Source: Bacteroidota bacterium (GTDB taxonomy: Bacteria > Bacteroidota > Bacteroidia > 2-12-FULL-35-15). Taken from it: DNA of 32,844 nt. The notes below the pieces were generated by a model. The model did not search any database, had not been told where the DNA came from, and saw only the letters and a program-made list of their open reading frames with translations. Where the stretch lies: the NCBI GenBank assembly GCA_003151815.1, contig PLYN01000025.1, positions 1 through 32,844 on the forward strand, in the 5' to 3' direction. Within the stretch, counting starts at the first letter, position 1. Every line of letters starts with the position of its first letter. Both the position numbers and the translations under genes were made by a program. This document shows, piece after piece, positions 24,665 through 32,844 of this stretch.

Positions 24665-25078
24665 ATGACAAATAAAACAAACGATACAGCAATAATTCTT
24701 TTTGATGGAGTGTGCAATTTTTGTAATGCATCTGTCAATTTTATCATAGCACATGATAAAAAAAATCATTTTAAATTTGCTGCCATTCAATCCAAAATAG
24801 GGGAAGGTTTATTAAAGAAATATAACATCGATGAATCAATAACAGATAGCGCTGTGCTTATTGAAAATAATAAATCCTATATAAAGTCAGCAGCTGTATT
24901 GCGAATTACGAAACACCTCAATGGCTTGTATCCCTTACTGTATTTATTAATTATCATTCCGCCGTTTATAAGAGATGGTGTGTATGATTTTATTTCGAGA
25001 AATCGTTATAAATGGTTTGGTAAAAAAGAATCATGTATGATCCCTACAGATGAAATGAAATCGAAATTTATTGTTTGA
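24665..25078 (+). CDS. DCC-family thiol-disulfide oxidoreductase-like protein (DUF393)
   Basis: The 137-residue product belongs to the DCC family, predicted thioredoxin-like proteins of unknown specific role. The family mark is FDGVCNFCNASVNF (residues 13-26), giving the name-giving Asp14, Cys17 and Cys20 as a CxxC redox pair. FAAIQSKIGEGLLKKY follows as the conserved second segment. The C-terminal half has the usual hydrophobic YPLLYLLIIIPPFIRDGVYD (86-105) and the NRYKWFGKKESC end. It follows the TonB receptor after 22 bases, suggesting one transcript, although a functional link to uptake is not established. Confidence 0.9.
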   Translation: MTNKTNDTAIILFDGVCNFCNASVNFIIAHDKKNHFKFAAIQSKIGEGLLKKYNIDESITDSAVLIENNKSYIKSAAVLRITKHLNGLYPLLYLLIIIPPFIRDGVYDFISRNRYKWFGKKESCMIPTDEMKSKFIV

Positions 25079-25107
25079 AATTAGTTATCGTTTTGACAAC
25101 TTTTATC

Positions 25108-25115
25108 TATCTTTG
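25108..25115 (+). promoter_or_regulatory. Candidate promoter of higBA
   Basis: TATCTTTG matches TAnnTTTG exactly and lies 26 bases before the HigB ATG. TTTTGAC begins at 25091, giving a shorter -33 spacing than usual. Placement just upstream of a toxin-antitoxin pair fits a HigA-autorepressed promoter. Confidence 0.5.
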
Positions 25116-25141
25116 TAATATCTTTATAAGAAATAAAATGT

Positions 25142-25426
25142 ATGCGGGTTTTTAGTAAAAGTACTTTAAGAGATTTTTATGATAAGCATGCGGATTGTAA
25201 AGAGCAACTTTTGACTTGGTACAAAGTTACAACCAAAGCAGAATGGAAAAACTTTAATGAAGTTAAAAAATATTTTAATTCGGTGGATTGTATTAGAGAC
25301 AGCTTATTAGTGTTTAATATTAAAGGGAATAATTACAGGATAGTGGTAGATTTTAATTTTAAATTTCAATGGGCTTTTATAATTTTTATAGGCACTCATT
25401 CCGATTATGATAAAAAGAAATTTTAA
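25142..25426 (+). CDS. higB: HigB-family toxin (mRNA interferase)
   Basis: This is a RelE-like ribosome-dependent mRNA endonuclease toxin of a type II system. The 94-residue product has the HigB_toxin layout: an opening MRVFSKSTLRDFYDKHADC, then LLTWYKVTTKAEWKNFNEVK (helix and strand), the VFNIKGNNYRIVVDFNF strand pair (about 58-74), and the C-terminal FIGTHSDYDKK motif (87-93). In this family conserved Arg and Lys/Tyr residues at these positions cut mRNA. The ATG at 25142 is used because an ATG four bases earlier runs into a stop after five codons. The antitoxin gene follows after 18 bases, the toxin-first order typical of HigBA. Confidence 0.92.
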   Translation: MRVFSKSTLRDFYDKHADCKEQLLTWYKVTTKAEWKNFNEVKKYFNSVDCIRDSLLVFNIKGNNYRIVVDFNFKFQWAFIIFIGTHSDYDKKKF

Positions 25427-25444
25427 TTTGATAATTCTAAAACA

Positions 25445-25819
25445 ATGAAAACATATTTGAAAATAATAGAAACAAAAAAGGAATATGAAATTGCATTAAA
25501 AAAATTTCAAAGTTTATTTCATACAAAAGTTGGGAGTGGATCAGAAAAAGAAGCAAAACTTTTGGCACTTTTGATAGAGGACTATGAAAACAAACATATT
25601 CATATTCCTGAACCCGATCCGATTGAAGCTATTAAATTTATGATGGAACAAAGTCAAATGAACTTGAAAGAGTTGGCTGAAATACTTGGAAACAAAGGTA
25701 ATATTTCAAAAGTGCTTAATAGAAAAAGAAAACTATCGCTTGAAATGATTAGAAATTTGAGTAAGTATTTACATATTCCTGCCGATATTCTGATTAAAGA
25801 TTATGTATTGAATGTTTAG
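25445..25819 (+). CDS. higA: HigA-family antitoxin, XRE-type regulator
   Basis: This antitoxin neutralises HigB and should repress the higBA promoter. The 124-residue product has an N-terminal region (1-60; MKTYLKIIETKKEYEIALKK) that by family analogy contacts the toxin. A C-terminal helix-turn-helix of the XRE/Cro type covers about 62-118, with MNLKELAEILGNKGNISKVL (about 77-96) as the HTH and LSLEMIRNLSKYLHIPADIL as the following helices. It starts at the ATG at 25445, 18 bases after higB. A short palindrome (AGGAAAA, A, TTTTCCT) starts at 25818 and may end the transcript, followed by T-rich sequence. Confidence 0.92.
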   Translation: MKTYLKIIETKKEYEIALKKFQSLFHTKVGSGSEKEAKLLALLIEDYENKHIHIPEPDPIEAIKFMMEQSQMNLKELAEILGNKGNISKVLNRKRKLSLEMIRNLSKYLHIPADILIKDYVLNV

Positions 25820-25855
25820 GAAAAATTTTCCTTTTAATGAGTAAGATGCTTTATT

Positions 25856-25909
25856 GCCTGCCCGACTCTCTAACGTTTGTCGTTCAGGCGGGCATTCAGC
25901 ATGACAAAA
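25856..25909. repeat. Intergenic hairpin repeat next to higBA
   Basis: GCCTG (25856-25860) and CGAC (25863-25866) pair with GTCG (25879-25882) and CAGGC (25885-25889), followed by GGGCATTCAGCATGACAAAA. The segment is richer in G+C than its surroundings. Its last part is the reverse complement of the GTCATGCTGA seen at 20395. Together they look like two copies or fragments of one dispersed repeat. Confidence 0.55.
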
Positions 25910-25912
25910 GTA

Positions 25913-26350
25913 TTATAGACTTTTTTTATATTTCAACTTTACAATTTTCTTTTCATAATCAATTACGGCATTGTATTCCAATAAAATATCACTACCTAAA
26001 ACGCCTTCTATTTGCTTTAACCCTAATTGTTGGTAAGATCGGTTAACATGCGATAAATCCATTAGAACAGTGGTATAATCTGAAATTTTTAAATTACCGA
26101 TTTCTAATTTTTTCAGGATGGTGAATTGACTTTTTAGTTTGTTGGTACCCAATCCGATTGATAATTTATCATGTGTACTAAATTTTTTTTCTGTCACATA
26201 TTTACGAATACGTTTTTTATCAAATACTGTTTTTGAAGCACCGGTATCAACAATAACGCGTGCTGATTTCCCATTGATATATATTTTTAACATCAAATGA
26301 AAACCTTCTCCACCGATGGAAAGAATTTTAAATGGGATAATTGTTGTCAT
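25913..26350 (-). CDS. Retropepsin-like aspartic protease
   Basis: This is a single-domain aspartyl protease of the retropepsin clan, which should work as a homodimer. The 145-residue product has the catalytic DTGAS at 35-39 within ARVIVDTGASKTVFD. The family's second hydrophobic GxxG motif appears as GVLGSDILLEYNAVID near 115-130. There is no signal peptide, so it is probably cytoplasmic, and its target is unknown. The gene starts at an ATG 18 bases after the mdh terminator, so it is not clearly part of the mdh transcript. It converges on higA. Confidence 0.85.
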   Translation of the reverse strand: MTTIIPFKILSIGGEGFHLMLKIYINGKSARVIVDTGASKTVFDKKRIRKYVTEKKFSTHDKLSIGLGTNKLKSQFTILKKLEIGNLKISDYTTVLMDLSHVNRSYQQLGLKQIEGVLGSDILLEYNAVIDYEKKIVKLKYKKSL

Positions 26351-26367
26351 TGTGCTTTTTAATAAAA

Positions 26368-26395
26368 AAGGCTCTCCGATTAATCAGAGAGCCTT
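26368..26395 (-). terminator. Intrinsic terminator of mdh
   Basis: AAAGGCTCTC (26368-26377) pairs perfectly with GAGAGCCTTT (26386-26395). Inside, GATT and AATC also pair beyond one mismatch. On the minus strand a T-run follows the stem, 21 bases beyond the mdh stop. Confidence 0.88.
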
Positions 26396-26415
26396 TCGTG
26401 TAAATTTAATTATAA

Positions 26416-27360
26416 TTATTTAGCAACAGAAGCATTCATTGCATCTAACGCAGTCATTACTTCTTTCACTGCTTTCGCCGATTCGGCAAGTAATGCTTTT
26501 TCTTCATCGTTCAATTTTAATTCGATAATTTGCTCGATACCATTTTTACCTAATTTTACAGGTACTCCAAGGTAAATATTATTAAAACCATATTCACCTT
26601 GCAACCATGCACAAACCGGGAATATGCGTTTTTGATCACGAACAACTGCTTCTACCATTTGCGCAGCCGATGCTCCGGGAGCATACCAGGCAGAGGTGCC
26701 CAATAAATTAACGATTTCTCCACCGCCTTTTTTAGTACGGTCGATAATTGCATCTAATTTTTCTTTTGAAATAAGTTCTGTTACCGGAATACCTGCAACG
26801 GTTGTATAACGTGGCAATGGAACCATTGTGTCACCATGTCCACCCATTAATACAGCTTGAATATCTTTAGGAGAACAGTTTAATTCTTCCGCCAAAAATG
26901 CACGGTAACGGGCAGTATCAAGAACACCAGCCATACCAAAAACTCTTTTAGAATCAATTTTTGCAGACAAATAAGCGCAATAAGTCATTACATCAAGTGG
27001 GTTAGAAACCACGATGATGATAGCGTTTGGTGAGTGTTTTAAAATGTTTTCTGTTACTCCTTTTACGATACCGGCGTTGGTTGAAATAAGGTCATCACGA
27101 CTCATACCCGGTTTACGCGGTAAACCGGAAGTGATAACAACAACATCCGAATTGGCTGTTTTAGAAAAATCGTTGGTAGAGCCTGTAATACGAGTATCAT
27201 AAAGATTTACCGGTGCTGTTTGCCATATATCCAACGCTTTACCTTCTGCAAAATTTTCTTTAATATCTAGCAAAACTACTTCATTTGCTAATTCCTTTTG
27301 AGCAATAACATCAGCGCAAGTCGCTCCTACGTTACCTGCTCCCACTACGGTTACTTTCAT
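26416..27360 (-). CDS. mdh: Malate dehydrogenase (LDH-like type)
   Basis: It oxidises malate to oxaloacetate with NAD+ in the TCA cycle. The 314-residue product has the NAD-binding VVGAGNVGATCAD (residues 5-17) with acidic Asp32 after it, the PRKPGMSRDDL segment (81-91), SNPLDVM (119-125), and catalytic His175 in MGGHGDTMVPLPRY. Arg81 at the substrate-specificity position indicates malate rather than lactate dehydrogenase. It is of the LDH-like bacterial MDH type, not the E. coli type. The gene is followed by a clear terminator. No promoter was identified in the 245-base gap upstream. Confidence 0.97.
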   Translation of the reverse strand: MKVTVVGAGNVGATCADVIAQKELANEVVLLDIKENFAEGKALDIWQTAPVNLYDTRITGSTNDFSKTANSDVVVITSGLPRKPGMSRDDLISTNAGIVKGVTENILKHSPNAIIIVVSNPLDVMTYCAYLSAKIDSKRVFGMAGVLDTARYRAFLAEELNCSPKDIQAVLMGGHGDTMVPLPRYTTVAGIPVTELISKEKLDAIIDRTKKGGGEIVNLLGTSAWYAPGASAAQMVEAVVRDQKRIFPVCAWLQGEYGFNNIYLGVPVKLGKNGIEQIIELKLNDEEKALLAESAKAVKEVMTALDAMNASVAK

Positions 27361-27605
27361 TTTATTTTGTTTTAAATGTTTATTTTTAAATAATTTCGAG
27401 TGCTAAATTAGAAAGAAATCATATATCAGCATATGTTTGTGATGGTTTTTTTTAATAATCTCCGATTTTAATATTTTCAGGGAATTCTATAACTTTTTGC
27501 ATCTGAAAATCGTAAGGTAATGCAGAATAATTTTTTTTATAATTCGAATCATTAAAAAGTATATATTTATTTACGAATTTTAAGAAATGCTAAAATGTAG
27601 TATTT

Positions 27606-30600
27606 ATGAAGTTACGATTACTCCATTTCATTGTAATTAGTTTTATCCTTTCTCCAGCCTTATCCTTTCAATTGGGTGCTCAGGTAATTGCTAATTATAC
27701 TTATACTTTAAATCCAGGTTCGGGATGTGTCCCGGTATCGGTTAATTTTACTAATACTTCAACCGGTGCTACTTCTTATTCCTGGAATTTTGGTAATGGT
27801 AACACATCAATACTTAGCACAAGCCCTGTAGGTACTACCTATAACAATCCCGGAGTTTATTCTGTTGTTTTAACTGCATTTAATGGTCCATCAAGTAATA
27901 CGCATACCGTCTCCATCTCTGTGTTTGCAAATCCTGTCCCTAATTTTACCACAAGTGCAATGCCTTCCTGTGTTGGTCAACAAGTAACCTTTACAGATAA
28001 CTCTATTGCAGGCAGCGGAAGTATTACCACCTGGGCTTGGGACTTTGGTGACGGCACCAATCAAACTACCAACACAGGTTCAGTAACACATGCTTATGTT
28101 GCAGGTGGAACATTTCCCGTAACCTTGATTGTTACGAATAGTAATAGTTGTTCAAGAAGTATTATCAATAATGTAACAATATTAGCAGCACCTCATGCGG
28201 ACTTTATTGGTACTCCATCATCTTCTTGCACACCCCCTACACCTGTTGCTTTTACTAATACTTCCACCTTCATAGGGGCGGTTACTTATTTCTGGAATTT
28301 TGGTGACGGTAATACCTCCACTCTTTCTGATCCTACAAATACTTACAATTTTACGGGGAACTATCCTGTCTCCCTTGAAATTACTCAGCAAGGCTGTACG
28401 GATACAATGACAAAATCCAACTATGTAGTTATTGAAGATATTGTTCCGGATTTTAGTGCTGATGATTCATCTGTATGTGCCGGTCAGGTTATAACCTTTA
28501 CGGATTTGTCTTCTCCGCTTTCTGTTTCCAGAACTTGGGATTTTGGTGATGGAGTTACTTCAACATTAGCAAATCCAACACATGCATATGCAACTGCCGG
28601 AACATATACTGTTTCTTTGCTGAATGCAACTGCTATAGGTTGTTCTCATTCTATAATAAAAAATGATTTTATCACTGTGTTTCCTAATCCAGTTGTGTCG
28701 TTTGCTGCTAACAAAACAAAAAGCTGCATTGCTCCATTTTCTGTGATTTTTACGGATAACTCGACCCATGCAGTAAGTTGGAATTGGAATTTTGGTGATG
28801 GTAAAACGTCTGTTATTAAAAGCCCGGCACATATCTATACAACTCCCGGATCATATACAGTTACGCTCACGGTGACAAGTGTTGATGGTTGTCAAACGAC
28901 TCTTATTAAAAATAATTATATTTTTATTTCTTCTCCAGTTGCCGATTTCACTGCAACACCACTTGAAGGCTGCATACCTTTGACAGTTAATTTCGTAAGC
29001 GCAAGTACTTCACCTGCTGATGCCATCATTAAATATACATGGGATTTTGGAAATGGAACAGCTACAAGTGTAATACCTACTATCAGCAATACTTATTCTG
29101 CGGTAGGAACGTATACTGTCAGATTAATTATCACTACAGTTCTTGGGTGTGCAGATACGCTCACTAAAGTTAATTATGTGAAAGCCGGTACACCTCCTAC
29201 TGCAAATTTCAGTGTGGTGCATCCATCTGTTTGTCACGGAGTAGAAGCGGAGTTTACCGATCTTTCAGTTGGTGCAGATTCGGCACATTGGGAATTTGAC
29301 ACCAATCAAGGAACATTTGATACTCCTTCTGGTGCTGTAATGCCATTCAATCCTGTGTTACAGTCTTTCCCGGATACAGGTACTTTTTTTGTCAGACAAG
29401 TAGCTTTTAATAAAGGCTGCCCGGATAGCTTTCAAATAAATAAAGCGATTATAATTCTTCCGCCAAAACCAATTCTTTCTTATACCCTTAGTTGTGTAAC
29501 TCCCTATAACGTGAGCTTTACGGATGCTTCTCAAGGTGCTGATTCAATTGTGTGGGATTTTCTGGATGGAAGTCCCGTTGTAAGTAATGTGCATACTCTT
29601 ATTCATGTTTACGTTGGAAGTGGTCCGAAAGGGGTTCAGTTAGAAGCATTTAATTTTGCTACCGGTTGTTCCGAAACAATAACCCAGGTATTCAGAGTTG
29701 CAAATCCAAAAGCAAAATTGACTGCTAATCCTTTAGCAGGATGTTATTCTTTGCCGGTACATTTTACCAATTTATCGGTGGATGAGGATACTGTTACCTG
29801 GAGATTTGGCGATGGAAGTCCGAATTCAACAGATTCCACTAATTTTTTTCACACCTATTTTTTACCTGGAAAGTATCCTGTAACACTTACTATTACCGAT
29901 GTAAATGGTTGTATGGATTCTGCAAAAACTACCGTTTTGGTACATGGTCCTTTGCCCGACTTTAAAGCAGATACACTAACAGGGTGCAGCCCTTTTTCTG
30001 TAAATTTTACAGACATTTCAGTTTCCGATACTACTCTAACTCAATGGACATGGGATTTTGGAGATGGAACCCCTTTACAAATAATTGCATCCAATACAAC
30101 AAATCACATTTATACTGTACCCGGATTATATTCAGTTACCATGGATGTTGAGGATAAAAATGGTTGTGTTAAAACAGCTGCCAAAATAAATTATATTGAG
30201 CCAACATTTCCTACACCTGCATTTGTTGCGGATACATTTGCATGTAAAAAAGAAGGTGTGTTTTTTGATGCCTCCACTACAAATGTGGCGGAACCAGCCA
30301 CATTTGATTGGGATTTTGGTGATGGAACAACTGGCAATGGAATGAATGTCATTCATTTTTATACGTCCGATAGTTTGTATACTGTTAACCTTACTGTAAC
30401 GGATAAAAATAATTGTGTTAGCGCTGTACAACATCTAATAAGAATTCAAACCCCGGTAGCAGCATTTACTTATTCTGTTATTTCACAAGGTTGCGGCCAT
30501 TCAAACATACAATTTACGGATCAGTCTGTCGGATTATCTATAACCTCATGGCAATGGGATTTCGGTGATGGCGCTTCGGCAGGACCATTGCAACAAAATC

Positions 30601-32492
30601 CTATTCATGTATATACAAAGCCCGGCTTGTTTCCTGTAACCCTTATTATAAGCAATGTTGCAGGATGTGTTGATACAGTTATAGTAGATAGTCTTCTTGT
30701 ACTAGGACCGGTTGGAACCTTTTCCTTTACTCCGGATAGAGGGTGTGTTCCACTGTTAGTTACCTTTACAGCTGCAAGTAATAATGCGACAAATTATAAT
30801 TGGGATTTTGGTGATGGCACAATTGTTAATACTGCTAATCCTGTTATACAACATACCTATATTCAGGTTGACACGGCAACTCCTTTTTTGCTTTTGGGTA
30901 ACATACTCCCTGATGGAAGTTTTTGTCAGTTCCCTGCTCCACCTGCAGGATTTATAGTTGTTACCACAATTGTAACTGTTAATATTGATTCAGTATTAAA
31001 TGAACTTTGTAATGGAGATTCTACCGGATCCATATTTACTTCAACTTCAGGAGGAACGATGCCATATAGTTATTCCTGGTCAACAAATCCGGTTCAAGCA
31101 TTTAGCACAGCTACCAATTTAACTGCAGGCTCCTACACTGTAACTGTTACGGATTCGAATTTTTGTGTTACACCTGCTGTTGCAATAATAACTCAACCAA
31201 CACCTGTAATAACTACTGCCGGTATAAATGATACCGTATGTCCGGGTCAGCCCGCCATATTGAAAGCATTTGCAGGCGGTGGATCAGGTAATTATTATTT
31301 CGCATGGCAGCCATCAGGTACTATAAATGCGGGAACTTTAAATATTACTCCAACAACTGATTCTGTTTTTACGGTGATCGCGTATGATAAAAACAATTGT
31401 GTGGGAACATCAGTTACTATCACCGCCATTGTCTATAAGCTGCCAATAGATAGTGTTCATGTATTGTCAACATCTCCCATTTGTCCCGGTCAAAGTTCGG
31501 ATATATCTGTTCAAACAACAGGACCAACAAATTCACTTACCTATCAATGGAATCCTAATTTAGGAAATGGACCGGGGGTGTATACTGTAATTCCATTGGT
31601 GCCCACCACGTATGTTGTAACGATTACCAATGCTTGTGGTGCAGTTATTACTGATTCGGTGGCTGTTCTTTTTAATCCACCACCTACAATGATAGTTAGG
31701 TCGGATACCAATGCTATTTGTGTTCCTGAAGTTGTTCAATTTAATGATAATTCGATAACCGGTAATCCAATCGATCCCATCACTAAATGGAATTGGAATT
31801 TTGGCGATGGAACATCTTCCATTCAGCAAAATCCGGATCATTTGTACAATCAACCCGGAGCTTATTTCGTTCATTTAACTGTTACTACAGGCGATGGTTG
31901 TACGAATAATAATTCAGTTGCACCTTTGCTTATTAATGCATATCCATATCCTATATCTAACTTTTCGCTTAATGAAACTGATCTGGAACTGCCTTATGAT
32001 GTTATCATTTGCAGAAATCAATCATTCGGTGCAAGTACTTATCATTGGAATTTTGGCGATGGTTTTACAACAACAGACCCAAATCCTTCCCATTTGTTCA
32101 CATCCATTGGAGTTTTTCATATTCAATTGATTTCAACATCTATAAATGGTTGTTCGGATACATCCTATGTTCAGGTTAAAACAAACGCGGATGTTGTTTT
32201 CCCGAACGCATTTACTCCAAATGTCAAGGCATCTTCCGGTGGAGCTTATGATATTAATAGTCTGGATAATGATATTTTCTTTCCTTATACATCAGGGGTT
32301 GTTGACTATAAATTTCAAATTTTTAATCGCTGGGGCGAATTAATTTTCGAATCCCTTAATCTAAAAATAGGCTGGGACGGTTATTACAAAGGGCAAATAT
32401 GTCAACAGGATGTTTATGTTTGGAAAGCATACATTAAACTTAATAGCGGAAAAGAATTTAATAAAAGCGGAGATGTTACGTTGCTTAGATAA
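27606..32492 (+). CDS. Giant PKD-repeat surface protein with type B T9SS tail
   Basis: This is a 1628-residue secreted protein, probably an adhesin or matrix protein. The signal peptide is at about 1-26 (ending LGAQV). About fifteen PKD-type repeats are marked by variants of WDFGDG or WNFGNG. Thirteen run from about residue 30 to 1110. Those near 560 and 650 are degenerate (HWEFDTNQG, VWDFLDGSP). An SprB-like repeat (about 1132-1195: PYSYSWSTNPVQ, AGSYTVTVTD) and Ig-like segments follow, then two more PKD repeats (about 1385-1525). The type B gliding-motility-associated tail occupies about 1529-1628 (VVFPNAFTPNV to GDVTLLR). The SprB-like unit is nearly the same as one in the 1744-residue protein, suggesting exchange or common origin. 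The gene stands alone, with a hairpin terminator about 140 bases downstream. Confidence 0.9.
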   Translation: MKLRLLHFIVISFILSPALSFQLGAQVIANYTYTLNPGSGCVPVSVNFTNTSTGATSYSWNFGNGNTSILSTSPVGTTYNNPGVYSVVLTAFNGPSSNTHTVSISVFANPVPNFTTSAMPSCVGQQVTFTDNSIAGSGSITTWAWDFGDGTNQTTNTGSVTHAYVAGGTFPVTLIVTNSNSCSRSIINNVTILAAPHADFIGTPSSSCTPPTPVAFTNTSTFIGAVTYFWNFGDGNTSTLSDPTNTYNFTGNYPVSLEITQQGCTDTMTKSNYVVIEDIVPDFSADDSSVCAGQVITFTDLSSPLSVSRTWDFGDGVTSTLANPTHAYATAGTYTVSLLNATAIGCSHSIIKNDFITVFPNPVVSFAANKTKSCIAPFSVIFTDNSTHAVSWNWNFGDGKTSVIKSPAHIYTTPGSYTVTLTVTSVDGCQTTLIKNNYIFISSPVADFTATPLEGCIPLTVNFVSASTSPADAIIKYTWDFGNGTATSVIPTISNTYSAVGTYTVRLIITTVLGCADTLTKVNYVKAGTPPTANFSVVHPSVCHGVEAEFTDLSVGADSAHWEFDTNQGTFDTPSGAVMPFNPVLQSFPDTGTFFVRQVAFNKGCPDSFQINKAIIILPPKPILSYTLSCVTPYNVSFTDASQGADSIVWDFLDGSPVVSNVHTLIHVYVGSGPKGVQLEAFNFATGCSETITQVFRVANPKAKLTANPLAGCYSLPVHFTNLSVDEDTVTWRFGDGSPNSTDSTNFFHTYFLPGKYPVTLTITDVNGCMDSAKTTVLVHGPLPDFKADTLTGCSPFSVNFTDISVSDTTLTQWTWDFGDGTPLQIIASNTTNHIYTVPGLYSVTMDVEDKNGCVKTAAKINYIEPTFPTPAFVADTFACKKEGVFFDASTTNVAEPATFDWDFGDGTTGNGMNVIHFYTSDSLYTVNLTVTDKNNCVSAVQHLIRIQTPVAAFTYSVISQGCGHSNIQFTDQSVGLSITSWQWDFGDGASAGPLQQNPIHVYTKPGLFPVTLIISNVAGCVDTVIVDSLLVLGPVGTFSFTPDRGCVPLLVTFTAASNNATNYNWDFGDGTIVNTANPVIQHTYIQVDTATPFLLLGNILPDGSFCQFPAPPAGFIVVTTIVTVNIDSVLNELCNGDSTGSIFTSTSGGTMPYSYSWSTNPVQAFSTATNLTAGSYTVTVTDSNFCVTPAVAIITQPTPVITTAGINDTVCPGQPAILKAFAGGGSGNYYFAWQPSGTINAGTLNITPTTDSVFTVIAYDKNNCVGTSVTITAIVYKLPIDSVHVLSTSPICPGQSSDISVQTTGPTNSLTYQWNPNLGNGPGVYTVIPLVPTTYVVTITNACGAVITDSVAVLFNPPPTMIVRSDTNAICVPEVVQFNDNSITGNPIDPITKWNWNFGDGTSSIQQNPDHLYNQPGAYFVHLTVTTGDGCTNNNSVAPLLINAYPYPISNFSLNETDLELPYDVIICRNQSFGASTYHWNFGDGFTTTDPNPSHLFTSIGVFHIQLISTSINGCSDTSYVQVKTNADVVFPNAFTPNVKASSGGAYDINSLDNDIFFPYTSGVVDYKFQIFNRWGELIFESLNLKIGWDGYYKGQICQQDVYVWKAYIKLNSGKEFNKSGDVTLLR

Positions 32493-32633
32493 CACAAACA
32501 ATGCTTGTTCTTGTGCAGCTGCATCCGCATCGAACTTACATGCAAATTTTACTTAACGAATGTCCGCATTTAAAATAAGTTTCCATTCTACGTTTCATAA
32601 TTGTATTTTCTGTTTCCATAAGAAAATCATTAA

Positions 32634-32667
32634 AATAATAAAAGAGGCTTTCACCTCTTTTATTATT
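32634..32667. terminator. Convergent intrinsic terminator
   Basis: AATAATAAAAGAGG (32634-32647) pairs perfectly over 14 bases with CCTCTTTTATTATT (32654-32667) around a 6-base loop. It is symmetric and T-rich on both sides. It lies between the plus-strand PKD gene and a minus-strand gene, so it probably serves both. The stretch 32493-32633 before it holds no gene. Confidence 0.85.
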
Positions 32668-32686
32668 GTTGTATTATGCCCGTTCA

Positions 32687-32844
32687 TTACTTGTTATTAA
32701 TTAAGTTAACAATCAGTTGCACCATCAATTCTTTATCATCGGGATTGCTTTGTGCTACTAAAAGCGCAAGCGCTACTAATCCATTATCGTTTATTTTTAC
32801 TTCACCATTCTTTTTAAAACGGTGTTTGTTTTTTTCCAAAAACC
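32687..32844 (-). CDS. Partial unrecognised minus-strand gene (C-terminal end)
   Basis: An open frame on the minus strand enters from the right edge and ends at TAA (32687-32689), giving 51 complete codons. The visible end reads FLEKNKHRFKKNGEVKIND, then NGLVALALLVAQSNPDDKEL and MVQLIVNLINNK. It looks like a soluble helical C-terminus. No family is recognised, and the start lies outside the window. A terminator 20 bases beyond the stop supports a real gene. Confidence 0.6.
   Translation of the reverse strand, partial: FLEKNKHRFKKNGEVKINDNGLVALALLVAQSNPDDKELMVQLIVNLINNK

Noticed and set aside
26416-27360. Lactate dehydrogenase
   Set aside because: The substrate-specificity position carries Arg (PRKPGMSRDDL), as in malate dehydrogenases.

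Overview
The window is a stretch of chromosome from a member of the Bacteroidota. This is inferred from low G+C content by eye, four surface or secreted proteins carrying type IX secretion (T9SS) C-terminal sorting domains, a CarboxypepD_reg-type TonB receptor, several promoters matching the Bacteroidota sigma-A consensus (TTG, about 19 bases, TAnnTTTG), and weak Shine-Dalgarno sequences. No rRNA, tRNA, CRISPR array or complete insertion sequence was recognised.

Layout. 1-885: a perfect-hairpin repeat, then proC. 1153-3602: two tandem paralogous secreted esterases (PHB depolymerase/LpqC type) with T9SS type A tails. 3657-8326 (minus): the branched-chain amino acid operon ilvB-ilvN-ilvC-ilvA, with a near-perfect promoter and a hairpin leader upstream of ilvB. 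8501-12041 (minus): a compact island of unusual genes, in transcription order a BCS1-like AAA ATPase, a uracil-DNA-glycosylase-fold protein, a short degenerate FtsZ/tubulin-like protein and a WYL regulator, followed by a 39-codon signal-peptide ORF. 12244-14351 (minus): an Mpo1-like (DUF962) membrane protein downstream of ilvD. The island therefore sits between ilvD and the rest of the ilv genes and is bounded upstream by a strong hairpin terminator.

14457-20328 (minus): a DUF1697 protein, then a 1744-residue multidomain surface protein with a type B T9SS tail. 21050-21520 (minus): a PsiE-like membrane protein. 21751-25078 (plus): a small His/Cys-rich exported protein with a TTG start behind a double-hairpin leader, a TonB-dependent receptor that may take up metal, and a DCC-family thiol protein. 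25142-25819 (plus): a HigB-HigA toxin-antitoxin pair. 25913-27360 (minus): a retropepsin-like protease and malate dehydrogenase. 27606-32492 (plus): a 1628-residue protein with about fifteen PKD-type repeats and a type B tail. The window ends inside a small unrecognised minus-strand gene.

How the genes work together. IlvB/IlvN, IlvC and IlvD carry out the shared steps of valine and isoleucine synthesis, and IlvA supplies 2-oxobutyrate for isoleucine. The two esterases and two giant repeat proteins should all be exported by the same T9SS machinery. The most unusual part is the island: its FtsZ-like protein keeps the fold landmarks of the FtsZ nucleotide-binding half but has lost the GGGTGTG signature and the whole C-terminal half. 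With an AAA ATPase, a UDG-fold protein and a WYL regulator beside it, it resembles an uncharacterised accessory, possibly defence-type, module. That function is inference.
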